NCBI GenBank assembly: GCA_046047235.1
Contig: JBJOII010000003.1
Coordinates: 20,359 to 84,358, forward strand
Direction of reading: 5' to 3'
DNA length: 64,000 bases
DNA from: JBMTVN01 sp046047235
Lineage (GTDB): Bacteria > Verrucomicrobiota > Verrucomicrobiia > Limisphaerales > JAHDYP01
The translations under genes and the position numbers were made by a program. The notes beneath the pieces were generated by a model that saw only the letters and a program-made list of their open reading frames with translations, did not search any database and had not been told where the DNA came from. Below, piece after piece: positions 16,906 to 25,578 of this stretch; position 1 is the first letter of the stretch, and every line of letters starts with the position of its first letter.

Positions 16906-18081
16906 CTATTCCTCCACACCCAATCCATCCGCCAAAAGCTCCAGCCGGCCATCCGCCGTCAGTCGATAACGCCTGCCAGCCCAGAAAACGGTGTTGCCGA
17001 AATAGGCCCAGACAAAGGTCAAACCCTCCACCACATCCAAAAAAGGCAGCATCCACCACGACCGCCGCCAGTCCGGTAAACCCAATACGCCCTGCAACCG
17101 CACCGCCAAAACCAGCCGCAATAAAACCACTCCCGCAAATACTCCCCACCCCCACACCATCCCCGGTCGCAGCAACGCCAGCACCATCGCCCAGAAAACC
17201 GGATACGTCAGCCCCGCCCCCAAAAACGCCACCCCACGCGCACGTCGCATCGTCCGCTTCCACCGCAATAACCGCCGACATGCCAAACCCACCCCCTCCC
17301 TCGGCATCACACAGTCCAATAACACCGACGGCACCTCCACCCGGTAACCCAAGCCCACCACCCGATGTCCCAACTCATAGTCGTCCGCCAAATGATCAAA
17401 GAAACCCGTGAACCCATCCAATCGCTCCAATACCCCACGACGCACCGCCATGGTGTGCCCTATCGCCCACTCAATCCCCGTCGTCCAGCGCGCCAGCATC
17501 CACTGCGGAAGATTGTTAAAAGCATAATGCAGCGCCACCATCCGCCCACCCCAGGTCACCCCACCCGTCCCACGCGGCAAACACGTCACACACCCCACCT
17601 TCTCCTCCTCAAAGTAAGGAACCAGCCTCCGCAGATAATCCCGCTCCACCCGCACGTCCGCATCCGAAAAAAACAACAGCTCCCCACCCGCCCCACGCCA
17701 TAAACACTCCATGATGCTCGTCTTGCGATTGGTCCCCCGCAACTCCGCCACCACCCAGCGCAAATCCACCCCGGGATACGCCGGCCGCAAACGCTCCACC
17801 ACAGATACCACCGGGTCAGCCTCAGATAATGTGCCCACAAGAATCTCCACCCCCCCGGGATAGTCCTGACGACAAAACGACTCCAGCGCCCCATAAAGCC
17901 CCGGACCCCCCCCCTCAACCGGCTTCAAAATCGAAACCTTTGGATACTCCCCCGTCAGCCCCGGCCCCGGCTCCCGCCGGAAATGCCGCATCGCCGACAC
18001 ATGCGCCAGCACCAGGCACACCACCCCGCCCCCAACCAGGCCTGCCACCACCCAAACCAAAATGCCCCACACCAGCGTCAT
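16906..18081 (-). CDS. GT2/GT21-type glycosyltransferase (HpnI / ceramide glucosyltransferase-like)
   Basis: A 391-residue membrane glycosyltransferase. An N-terminal TM segment (about 5-26) is followed by the catalytic domain: PKVSILKPVEG, FSDADVRVERDYL (DxD-like at 140-142), LADDYELG and the RRLLRWKR form of (Q/R)xxRW. Two or three further TM helices lie near the C terminus. This architecture is that of ceramide glucosyltransferase and the hopanoid-linked HpnI. No hopanoid genes are in view, so the acceptor lipid is unknown. The start at ATG 18081 overlaps the upstream transporter stop by 4 bp, so they form an operon. Confidence 0.8.
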   Translation of the reverse strand: MTLVWGILVWVVAGLVGGGVVCLVLAHVSAMRHFRREPGPGLTGEYPKVSILKPVEGGGPGLYGALESFCRQDYPGGVEILVGTLSEADPVVSVVERLRPAYPGVDLRWVVAELRGTNRKTSIMECLWRGAGGELLFFSDADVRVERDYLRRLVPYFEEEKVGCVTCLPRGTGGVTWGGRMVALHYAFNNLPQWMLARWTTGIEWAIGHTMAVRRGVLERLDGFTGFFDHLADDYELGHRVVGLGYRVEVPSVLLDCVMPREGVGLACRRLLRWKRTMRRARGVAFLGAGLTYPVFWAMVLALLRPGMVWGWGVFAGVVLLRLVLAVRLQGVLGLPDWRRSWWMLPFLDVVEGLTFVWAYFGNTVFWAGRRYRLTADGRLELLADGLGVEE

Positions 18082-18470
18082 GGAGAAACCGACGTCGGCA
18101 CCGACCTCGCAATAAACGCCACTCCCGCCATGATCAGCGCAATTCCCACCCACCTCAAACCCATCACCGGCTCGCCCAACATCCACTTGCCCAACAACGC
18201 CGTCAGCACGTAGTTCACCCCAAATACCGGAACCACCACACTCGCATCCAACCCCCACTTGAATAAGGTCAGCATCCCCACAAACTGCGCCGTCATTAAA
18301 ATAATCCCCAACGGCAACTGCCAAACCGTCAAGACCGCCCCCACACTCATGCCCCCCTGCGCCTCCAATTGCCCCCAACGATCCATCCCCACCTTCAATA
18401 AAACGTTCCCAATCGACAACGCCCCAATCGATAGGGCACACACGGTCACGGCTCTCAAAGTCAAACTCAT
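18078..18470 (-). CDS. Small DMT/EamA-type membrane transporter
   Basis: A 130-residue protein with four predicted TM helices (about 5-22, 40-62, 67-88, 100-124) and an SMR/EamA-like pattern (GNVLLKVGMDRWG, VFGVNYVLTALLGKWMLGEPV, WVGIALIMAGVAFIA). Proteins of this size act as small-molecule exporters or, as ArnE/ArnF-type flippases, move lipid-linked sugars. Its 4-bp overlap with the glycosyltransferase favours a role in moving that enzyme's lipid product or substrate; this is inference. Confidence 0.7.
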   Translation of the reverse strand: MSLTLRAVTVCALSIGALSIGNVLLKVGMDRWGQLEAQGGMSVGAVLTVWQLPLGIILMTAQFVGMLTLFKWGLDASVVVPVFGVNYVLTALLGKWMLGEPVMGLRWVGIALIMAGVAFIARSVPTSVSP

Positions 18471-18679
18471 GGCTACAGGCCCGCCACCCTCGACGGGAAA
18501 CCCCTTCTATCCGTCAGCCCTCCCCCTGCGTCCAGACCAAATGGGGTTTACTTTTCACGCATCCCTAAACCATCATTCGTTCCAGTCGATAATACGTTGA
18601 TACACGGAACGGCCTGTCGCCACAGGCACCGTATTCTGCCCGCAGTGGAGTCTGCGCTCGGGTTGCTCAGATTGTTGTT

Positions 18680-19069
18680 ATGAAGAAGGTGTTGGTCATT
18701 GAAGACGATCAGATCATCCGGAACCTGCACTCCAGGGTTCTCGAGGACATGGGCTACATAGTCGTGTTCTCTGAAAATGGACCCGATGGCATCACTCTGG
18801 CCATGCGGGAAAAACCCAACCTCATCGTGCTCGACCTCGGACTCCCCTCACCCAAACAGGGATCCGTGGAGTTCAGCGGCTACTCAGTCCTCCAATGGCT
18901 GAAACGTAGCCCCGCCACCAATAGTATCCCCGTCCTCGTAGCCACCGCCTGGCCTCCCAAAGAAGCCCGCGAAAAATGTATCGGCCTCGGCGCCCAAGCC
19001 TTCCTCGCCAAACCCATCCGACCCGATGACCTCCGCACCACCGTCCGTATCCTCATGGACGATTACTAG
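18680..19069 (+). CDS. Single-domain response regulator (CheY-like)
   Basis: A 129-residue stand-alone receiver: acidic triad Glu8-Asp9-Asp10 (VLVIEDDQII), phospho-acceptor Asp54 in LIVLDLGLPSP, Thr near 91 in LVATAWPP and Lys near 113 in FLAKPIRPDDL. The loop after the phospho-Asp is longer than in CheY (PSPKQGSVEFSGYSVLQWL). No output domain and no adjacent kinase; divergent from the transporter-glycosyltransferase operon. Confidence 0.85.
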   Translation: MKKVLVIEDDQIIRNLHSRVLEDMGYIVVFSENGPDGITLAMREKPNLIVLDLGLPSPKQGSVEFSGYSVLQWLKRSPATNSIPVLVATAWPPKEAREKCIGLGAQAFLAKPIRPDDLRTTVRILMDDY

Positions 19070-19318
19070 CTCCCAGCTACCGGGCAAAGAGACGGTAAAC
19101 CAGCAATCGGGACAACGGCACCCTGAAGGGCGGACACCCTGCGGGCGCGGTTCCCCCGCAGAACGTGGTCAGTCACATGGAAACCGGCCAATACGGAGGG
19201 CGATTTTGGAGGCAGGGTGTAGGGAACCCCGCCCCCGGGAAAAAAACGTGGAATGGTCCCCTCCCCGCTACTGCGCGGAGCCCCAGCCTACCCTCTCCTC
19301 TCTTCCCTCTCCCCTCTC

Positions 19319-19346
19319 ATTGCGTCGCGCAACCGCGCGACGCAAT
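19319..19346. repeat. E-type hairpin, 12-bp stem
   Basis: ATTGCGTCGCGC, loop AACC, GCGCGACGCAAT: perfect stem 3 bp from the agmatine deiminase stop, preceded by a CCTCTCCTCTCTTCCC pyrimidine tract. Same layout as 489 and 51393, with an unrelated stem sequence. Confidence 0.7.
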
Positions 19347-19349
19347 CCC

Positions 19350-20411
19350 TCAGACCGGCTGCTGCTGGGTCAGGCAATGCAGCGAACCAAAGCCCAGCAC
19401 CAAATCCACCGCATGAATACCCACCACCGGCCGGTCACGGAATAGTTCTGACAAAATCCCCAGGGCAACACGGTCCATCGGGTCATTGAAAGTCGGAACC
19501 AGCACGGCCGCATTGCCGATGTAGAAATTCGCATAGCTAGCCGGCAACCTGTAGTCGTCAAACATCAGGGGCGACGGCATCGGCAACGCTACAACTTCAG
19601 GCCGCGATCCGTCCTCCAGACGCAGGTCCTGGATCCGGTCCCAGTTCTCAGCCAGCGGACGGTAGTTGATGTCCTTGCGGTTCTTCTCCTGGATCAACAC
19701 CAGCGTCCTCGGGTTCACAAAACGACAGATGTCATCAATATGCCCATGCGTATCGTCACCCACCGGTCCGTTCCGCAGCCAAAGCACATTCTTCACCCCA
19801 AGGTAGGTCTTCACGGTGTCGTTGAACTGCTCACGCGTCATGCCCGGATTGCGCACCTGCACCTCAGGATCCAGATAACACTCCTCAGTGGTAAGCAACG
19901 TCCCCTTGCCGTTCACCTCAATGCCACCCCCCTCCACCACAAAAGGACGACCCTCCCATTGCGCATCGTAAAGCGGCTTGCCCAACAACCGCGCCGCCGT
20001 CTCCGGCACCTGCCGGTCCTTCTGCCAGTTCGGATACTTGGCCCAGGCATTGAAATGACAATGCACAATCGCCGTCTCGCTCTTCCGATTGCGCCGCCGC
20101 CGCACAAAAATCGGCCCGCTGTCACGCGTCCACCCACGGTTCGTAGGATGCATGATGAATTCCACCTGCCCCAGATCAGCGTTCGCCACACCCAAATAAC
20201 CCCGGGCCTGCTCAGCCGCCTTCTCATCATTCACCAGAATCCGCACCTTCTCGCCCACCGCAAGCTTCCGTACCATCTCCCCATAAACCCAACGGATGGT
20301 GTCCACCTTGCCCGGCCAGTCGGTCCGGTTGTGCGGCCACCCCAGCCAGGTCGCCTCATGGCGCTCCCACTCCGCGGGCATGCTGTAGCCGTCAGCCGCC
20401 GGTGTCGTCAT
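19350..20411 (-). CDS. aguA: Agmatine deiminase (peptidyl-arginine deiminase family)
   Basis: A 353-residue guanidine-modifying enzyme that converts agmatine to N-carbamoylputrescine and ammonia. Family signatures are PAEWERHEATWLGWPHN at the N terminus, RGWTRDSGPIFV, VEGGGIEVNGKGTLLTTEECYL, NGPVGDDTHGHIDDICRF and the catalytic Cys346 in GSLHCLTQQQPV. The start at ATG 20411 (MTTPAADGYSMPAEWE) fits the family N terminus; the longer frame adds low-complexity residues. It is divergent from a deoxyhypusine-synthase-like gene, so a shared polyamine role is likely. An N-carbamoylputrescine amidase is not in the window. Confidence 0.9.
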   Translation of the reverse strand: MTTPAADGYSMPAEWERHEATWLGWPHNRTDWPGKVDTIRWVYGEMVRKLAVGEKVRILVNDEKAAEQARGYLGVANADLGQVEFIMHPTNRGWTRDSGPIFVRRRRNRKSETAIVHCHFNAWAKYPNWQKDRQVPETAARLLGKPLYDAQWEGRPFVVEGGGIEVNGKGTLLTTEECYLDPEVQVRNPGMTREQFNDTVKTYLGVKNVLWLRNGPVGDDTHGHIDDICRFVNPRTLVLIQEKNRKDINYRPLAENWDRIQDLRLEDGSRPEVVALPMPSPLMFDDYRLPASYANFYIGNAAVLVPTFNDPMDRVALGILSELFRDRPVVGIHAVDLVLGFGSLHCLTQQQPV

Positions 20412-20601
20412 CGTTCCACTCGCTCGTTTCGATCGCATCGCGGCCGGAGCATAACGCCAACCCCTTCCTTGTCCATCCCCGCCACGACCCCAGCACACCC
20501 ACTTCACACCCCACCACAACGCCTCCCCCACCAGCTTGCAGGGAAAATTGATTGCAAGTTTTGGGGCGACCGTATTTTAGTCGCCCATTGCTGCTCATAT
20601 C

Positions 20602-21810
20602 ATGGCGAAAAAGACCAAAAAAAATCATCGTTGTCGGGAAGACCTCTCCGACATGCCCGAATGGATGAAGGAAAAGGAATGCCCTCATAAGGCAAAATAC
20701 ATGTCCGGCAAGCGGATCATGCCCAAGAACCTCACGGGCAAGGAAAAGCTGGCCGACATCGTGGAAAATACCTTCCTCGCCTATAACTCCGCCCGCCTGC
20801 GCGAAGGCTGCCGCCTCTTCACCGAGAAAATGCTCGAGGACGATGTCACCATCGGCATGAGCCTCTCCGGAGCGCTCACCCCCGCCGGCCTCGGCTGCTC
20901 CTGCATCATCCCCCTCATCAAGGCCGGCTTCGTCGACTGGATCGTCGCCACAGGCGCCATCCTCTACCATGACCTGCACTTCGCCCTGAATTACCCGGTC
21001 CACGCCGGCAGCCCGCAGTTCGACGATGTCGACCTGCGCAACAACGACCTGGTCCGTATCTATGACGTCGTCATCCCCTACAGCGACGGACTCATGGCCA
21101 CCGACGACCTCCTGCGCGAGATCCTCACCAAACCCGAGTTCCAGAAGGAAATGGGCACCACCGAACTCCATTACCTCATCGGTAAATACGCCGCCGAATG
21201 GGAACGGAAGAACGGCCTGAAAGACGTCTCAGTCATGGCCGCCGCCTACCGCGCCGGAGTGCCCTGCTTCACCTCCTCACCCGGCGACTCCACCATCGGC
21301 ATGAATGTCGCCGGCGTCGAACTCCGCGGCAATAAACTGCGCGTAAATCCCTCCATCGACGTCAATGAAAGCACCAGCTACGTGCTCGCAGCCAAACGCA
21401 GCGGCGGCAAAAGCGCCGTGGTGCTCTGGGGCGGCGGTAGCCCGAAAAACTTCATGCTCCAAACCGAACCCCAAATCCAGGAAGTCCTCCGGATCAAGGA
21501 GTTCGGCCAGGACTACTTCCTGCAGGTCACCGATGCCCGCCCCGATACCGGCGGCCTCTCCGGTGCCACCCCCTCCGAAGCCGTCAGCTGGGGCAAAGTC
21601 GATCCGGAACGCCTGCCCGATGCCGTGGTCTGCTACACCGATACCACCATCGCCATGCCTATCCTGACCAGCTACGCTCTCGCCCGCCACAAGCGACGCA
21701 AACTGCGCCGCCTCTTCGACCAACGACACGACACCATGAACCTCCTCGCCAAGGAGTACTTCAAACATAACAAGGTCGATATGCTCGACGGCTCAAAGCC
21801 CAAGTTCTAA
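20602..21810 (+). CDS. Deoxyhypusine synthase-like protein (possible homospermidine synthase)
   Basis: A 402-residue homologue of the NAD-dependent deoxyhypusine synthase fold. The NAD-binding region (SLSGALTPAGLGCSCIIPLIKAG) and SPGDSTIGMNVAG are visible, and the active-site block reads GATPSEAVSWGKV with Lys332 at the position of the enzyme's imine-forming lysine. Bacteria lack eIF5A, so these homologues are thought to act on free polyamines, for example making homospermidine. The divergent agmatine deiminase supports that. The basic N-terminal extension (MAKKTKKNHRCRED) is unusual. A strong terminator follows. Confidence 0.82.
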   Translation: MAKKTKKNHRCREDLSDMPEWMKEKECPHKAKYMSGKRIMPKNLTGKEKLADIVENTFLAYNSARLREGCRLFTEKMLEDDVTIGMSLSGALTPAGLGCSCIIPLIKAGFVDWIVATGAILYHDLHFALNYPVHAGSPQFDDVDLRNNDLVRIYDVVIPYSDGLMATDDLLREILTKPEFQKEMGTTELHYLIGKYAAEWERKNGLKDVSVMAAAYRAGVPCFTSSPGDSTIGMNVAGVELRGNKLRVNPSIDVNESTSYVLAAKRSGGKSAVVLWGGGSPKNFMLQTEPQIQEVLRIKEFGQDYFLQVTDARPDTGGLSGATPSEAVSWGKVDPERLPDAVVCYTDTTIAMPILTSYALARHKRRKLRRLFDQRHDTMNLLAKEYFKHNKVDMLDGSKPKF

Positions 21811-21829
21811 GCAAACCCAATCCCCTCTC

Positions 21830-21866
21830 AGGGCGCGTGTTCCCCACGGAATACGCGCCCTTTTTC
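21830..21866 (+). terminator. Rho-independent terminator after the deoxyhypusine synthase-like gene
   Basis: GGGCGCGT (21831-21838) and ACGCGCCC (21853-21860) form an 8-bp GC-rich stem with a 14-nt loop, followed by TTTTT. It lies 20 bp beyond the stop codon. Confidence 0.88.
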
Positions 21867-21894
21867 ATCGTACCCCCCCACGCCTACCACTTCG

Positions 21895-21999
21895 CGCTTC
21901 GCCCTCAGCCCTCAGCCCTCAGCCCTCAGCCCTCAGCCCTCAGCCCTCAGCCCTCTGCGCTTCCCGCTTCCCGCTTCCCGCTCTGCGCTCAGCGCCCCG
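21895..21999. repeat. Heptamer mosaic array H3 (type array)
   Basis: Fifteen units in unbroken 7-bp register: CGCTTCG, seven CCCTCAG, CCCTCTG, three CGCTTCC, CGCTCTG, CGCTCAG, CGCCCCG. The general unit is C[CG]CTYNS. It lies between converging genes and runs into a partial B block (GTTTCAGAGTTTCGGAAC). The layout recalls the heptanucleotide STRR repeats of heterocystous cyanobacteria, but with mixed unit sequences. Confidence 0.88.
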
Positions 22000-22034
22000 T
22001 GTTTCAGAGTTTCGGAACAGCTACGCGCCGCGCT

Positions 22035-22053
22035 TGGGACGTTCTACGTCCCA
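22035..22053. repeat. E-type hairpin
   Basis: TGGGACGT, loop TCT, ACGTCCCA: perfect 8-bp stem in the repeat cluster downstream of clcA. Confidence 0.55.
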
Positions 22054-22066
22054 GCAGCGCCACAGA

Positions 22067-22085
22067 AATTCGCCGCAGGCGAATT
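22067..22085. repeat. E-type hairpin at the clcA 3' end
   Basis: AATTCGCC, loop GCA, GGCGAATT: perfect 8-bp stem 2 bp beyond the clcA stop. The GCA loop matches the hairpin after dusB (6032). Confidence 0.55.
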
Positions 22086-22087
22086 CC

Positions 22088-23872
22088 TCAGTCTTCCTGC
22101 GCAGCTGCCACCTGCGTCTGTGCCCTCAGCAGGTCGTGCAGGGTGACAATCCCAATCGCCTTCCCCCCCGGACGATCCACCAGAACCACCAGCCCCGTAG
22201 AGGAATCAATCAACAACCGCTGCAGACGCCGAATGGAATCCTTGGGCAGACAGGTCGGCACCTGCTCCAGCTGGGGTTCCCGCGATTCCCGCGTGGCCTT
22301 CTCCACCTCCTCACGCGCCAGCACCCCTTTCAGCTCGCGATCGATCACCACCGGAAACCTCTCGTAAGGATGATCGCTCAGGGTCGCCTTGATCGCCGCC
22401 GGATCGAGATCCTTCACCAGCGCGGGCTTGAAATTGGCAATCGCAGATACCGGCAGCTGCTGCCATTCCGTCAGGTCACGCGGCGGCCGCACATGCTCGA
22501 CCTCGTGTCCGTCCTGCTCAAGTAAGGCCTCATAAAAGTTGTGCTTGTTGAAACGACGACTGATCCACGAGCTGACCAGCGCACCCAGCATCAGGGCCGG
22601 CACGAGCGTAAACTCATGGGTCATCTCGAACACTATCAGGATGCCGGTCACCGGAGCCCAAACCACCGCCCCCAAGCACGCACTCATCCCCACCACCACC
22701 AACGTCAGCACATCCGCCGCAGGCAACTGAAACTCCACACCAAATACCTTCCCCGCCTCAGTCAATCCCCCCGCTATCACCAAACCCGTCATCCCCCCAA
22801 AAAACAACGTCGGCGAAAAAATACCCCCGCAACCGCCCGTCCCGTAACAAGCCACGGTCGCAATGAATTTGGCCAGCAACAACAGCAAGGCCATCTTCCA
22901 CATCAACCCGCCCCCCAACGCCGCAGTCAGATCATCATAACCCAGACCAAAGACACCCAACCGCCCCTTCCCATCCTCAGCAATCATCGCGGTCGTCACA
23001 TACACCGCAATGCCCAGCATCCAGGTAATCAACGCTCCCACCGCCGGAAAGGCCCACGAGTTGCCAAAACGCCAGCCACGCGACCGCTTCCGCAACCGCA
23101 GGCAGCTGCGCTGGAATTGCACACCCACAAGACTCGCAATCAACGCCACCAAGGGCGTCAGGGCATACCCCTGATACGACGGGCCAGACAGGTTCTGCGG
23201 CAGCTGGAACGCCGGATCCGGGCCAATGATTCCGTGCACCATGAACGCGCCCAGCACCGAGGCAAAAAGAATGCTGCCCAAAAAGCGGCTGTTCAGATCC
23301 CCAATGATCTCCTCCATTACAAAAGTGATCGAGGCCAGCGGCGTGTTGAATGCCGCCGCCAAACCGGAAGCCGCACCCGAAGCCGCGCTCTCCCGCCGCT
23401 TCTGCTTGGGTTCACCAAACAAGGCCGCAAGGTTCGACCCCAGCGCTCCCGCCAACTGCACGCTCGGACCTTCACGCCCCAAACTGGCCCCTCCGCCAAT
23501 GCTCAGCACGCCCGCCAGAAACTTCACCCAAACCACCCTGAACGGCACATGCCCAAACTCCTTCCAGAACGCCAGCTTCAGCTGCGGAATACCACTGCCC
23601 GCCGCCTCAGGACAGAACCGGCGCAGCAACCAACCCGAGACCAATGAGGTCGCCACAATAATCGCCAGACTGGTCGTGGCAAACTCGCGAAAGGAAACGG
23701 TCTCGGAGTAGGCAAAGAAATGGATGCCCCACTCAAACAGCAGGTTCATCGCGATCTGGAACACCACCGTCACGAGTCCAGCCGCCAAACCGTAGATGCA
23801 TACCAGCAGGATCGCCCGCGCCCCCTTCGGAAGCCGGTGGATCTGTTGACGCAACAGGTTCAGCAAAACCAT
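22088..23872 (-). CDS. ClC-family chloride channel / H+/Cl- antiporter with CBS domains
   Basis: A 594-residue inner-membrane protein with about 10-12 membrane segments and a C-terminal pair of CBS domains (about 465-590). The ion-pathway motifs are GSGIP (92-96), GREGP (132-136, gating Glu134), and GGIFSPTLFFGG. The inner proton-pathway Glu is present in SITFVMEEI, so an antiporter rather than a channel is likely. The CBS pair (DHPYERFPVVID, STGLVVLVDRPGGKAIGIVTLHDLLR) may sense nucleotides. Single gene, convergent with the deoxyhypusine synthase-like gene, separated by a repeat cluster. Confidence 0.92.
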   Translation of the reverse strand: MVLLNLLRQQIHRLPKGARAILLVCIYGLAAGLVTVVFQIAMNLLFEWGIHFFAYSETVSFREFATTSLAIIVATSLVSGWLLRRFCPEAAGSGIPQLKLAFWKEFGHVPFRVVWVKFLAGVLSIGGGASLGREGPSVQLAGALGSNLAALFGEPKQKRRESAASGAASGLAAAFNTPLASITFVMEEIIGDLNSRFLGSILFASVLGAFMVHGIIGPDPAFQLPQNLSGPSYQGYALTPLVALIASLVGVQFQRSCLRLRKRSRGWRFGNSWAFPAVGALITWMLGIAVYVTTAMIAEDGKGRLGVFGLGYDDLTAALGGGLMWKMALLLLLAKFIATVACYGTGGCGGIFSPTLFFGGMTGLVIAGGLTEAGKVFGVEFQLPAADVLTLVVVGMSACLGAVVWAPVTGILIVFEMTHEFTLVPALMLGALVSSWISRRFNKHNFYEALLEQDGHEVEHVRPPRDLTEWQQLPVSAIANFKPALVKDLDPAAIKATLSDHPYERFPVVIDRELKGVLAREEVEKATRESREPQLEQVPTCLPKDSIRRLQRLLIDSSTGLVVLVDRPGGKAIGIVTLHDLLRAQTQVAAAQED

Positions 23873-23936
23873 GCCGCGTCATTGTTGGAACAGACTCCAC
23901 TCAGGAGCAACACGGAAACGGCAGAGACTCCAAAAG

Positions 23937-25550
23937 CTACCCCTCCAGCTGCACCCAGCGCGCCTTCAGATGAGCCGGCTGTTGCCTCCCGGTCGGAAAA
24001 TCCGGCGACTGGGTGCACGCATGCTCCAGCCCAATCCGGCGCCCGGCCCGCCGAACCGCCGCCTGTAGCTCGGCTGCAAAAACCTCCGGAGCCAAACCGG
24101 CCGCGTTCGTGGAAATAAACAGGGTCCCCCCCGGAGCCACCAGCGGCACTATCTCCTCCACCAACGCCCCCAGATGCCGCTCCACCTGAAACACCTTGCC
24201 CTTCCGGGAACGGGAAAACGTCGGAGGATCCACCACCACCAGATCATACCTGCGCCCCTGCCGCTGCAACCGCCGCACCCACTCCATCGCATCCCCCGCA
24301 ATAAAATGATGCAAACCCGGATCCAGCCCGTTCGCCTGAAAGTTCGCACGCCCCCAGTCCAGCGGACGCCGCGACAAATCCACACTCGTGGTCTCCGCTC
24401 CAGCCAGCGCAGCACAAACGGAAAAACCACAGGTGTAGGCAAAGAGATTCAGCACCCGCCCCCCAGCCATACCACCCTCCCGAACCCGGAAACCCGGCGA
24501 CACGTGGTTCACCAGCACACGTCGACGATTGTCCCGCTGGTCTGGAAACAACCCCACGGAATAACCCTCACCAAAGCGAATCTCATACCGCACGCCGTTC
24601 TCCTTCGCCTGCCAGCACTCCGGAGCCGGTTCACCCCACACCACCCTCGGCGCCAACTCCTCCCGCCCCTTGCCCTGCAAACGCCGATGCAAATGCTGCC
24701 CGTAAACCCCGCGACAACCCTGCCGGACCGCCAACCCGGTCACGGCCTCCAAATCCGCCCCCGCAAACTCCGCACGGGAATCCTCCAGCTGCCACAACAG
24801 CCAATCACCATACCGCTCCACCATCTGCCCCGGACAACCGTCCGCACCCCCATGCACCAGCCGGTAGATATCCGTCCGGCCCGGTTCCAGCATCGCATCG
24901 CGCAGCTCCCACGGCCCGGCCGACTCGAACTCCGGCACCGACTCGAACTCCAGCGCCTCGCCCGTAACCGGATGCACCAGCTCCAACCGCTCCGCATGCA
25001 GACAAAGCCGGGGCACCCCAGGCCCGATGGGTAAACCGCCGTAAAGTCCGTCACCCAATACCGGCACCCCCGCCTCAGCCGCATGCACCCGCACCTGATG
25101 CGTCAACCCCGTCACCGGCCGCGCCCGCCAAGCCACCCATTCACCCTGCCCCCCCAAACACTCCAGATGCGTCACGCCCTCCGGCGACCCCGCATGCGCC
25201 GCAACCACCCGATACCGCTCACCCGCCCGGACAATCGCACTCCGCACGGTCCGTTGATCAAATCCCACCCGCCGGTCAGTCAGAAAACGATAAAACTTGC
25301 GAACGGTCCGGCCCTCAAACTGACGGGACAACCCCTGATTCGCCTCACGGGTCTTCCCGAAAACCATCAAACCCGAAGTCTCCTTGTCCAGCCGATGCAC
25401 CAAAGCCAGCCTGGCCCACCCCGGTTCGCGGTTCCTAAGCCAGTCGTAAATGCCGTCCACCCCCGCAGCAGACGCAGCATGGGTGTTCCAGCCGGATGGC
25501 TTGTTCACCACCAACAGGTGCTCATCCTCAAACTGAATGCAGCGCAACAT
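23937..25550 (-). CDS. Fusion of RluA-type pseudouridine synthase and RlmI-type methyltransferase
   Basis: A 537-residue two-enzyme fusion. Residues 1-220 are an RluA-family pseudouridine synthase with catalytic Asp55 in VHRLDKETSG and GLTHQVRVHAA. Residues about 240-537 resemble the SAM-dependent rRNA cytosine methyltransferases RlmI/RlmK: GYSVGLFPDQRDNRRRV, the SAM-binding LNLFAYTCGFSVCAALAGA (about 370) and the catalytic-type DPPTFSRS (about 441). Both halves look intact. Both modify RNA, so one transcript position or rRNA domain may be targeted. The start at ATG 25550 has a good purine-rich site (GAGGGAGAGC); it follows the CPBP gene by 28 bp. Confidence 0.87.
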   Translation of the reverse strand: MLRCIQFEDEHLLVVNKPSGWNTHAASAAGVDGIYDWLRNREPGWARLALVHRLDKETSGLMVFGKTREANQGLSRQFEGRTVRKFYRFLTDRRVGFDQRTVRSAIVRAGERYRVVAAHAGSPEGVTHLECLGGQGEWVAWRARPVTGLTHQVRVHAAEAGVPVLGDGLYGGLPIGPGVPRLCLHAERLELVHPVTGEALEFESVPEFESAGPWELRDAMLEPGRTDIYRLVHGGADGCPGQMVERYGDWLLWQLEDSRAEFAGADLEAVTGLAVRQGCRGVYGQHLHRRLQGKGREELAPRVVWGEPAPECWQAKENGVRYEIRFGEGYSVGLFPDQRDNRRRVLVNHVSPGFRVREGGMAGGRVLNLFAYTCGFSVCAALAGAETTSVDLSRRPLDWGRANFQANGLDPGLHHFIAGDAMEWVRRLQRQGRRYDLVVVDPPTFSRSRKGKVFQVERHLGALVEEIVPLVAPGGTLFISTNAAGLAPEVFAAELQAAVRRAGRRIGLEHACTQSPDFPTGRQQPAHLKARWVQLEG

Positions 25551-25578
25551 GCTCTCCCTCACCCCGTCCGGCTCCCCC

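Noticed and set aside
21895..21999. CRISPR array
   Set aside because: Units are 7 bp without spacers and no cas genes are present.
22541..23647. 368-residue forward open frame
   Set aside because: Antisense to the ClC antiporter, with Arg/His/Gln-rich shadow composition.
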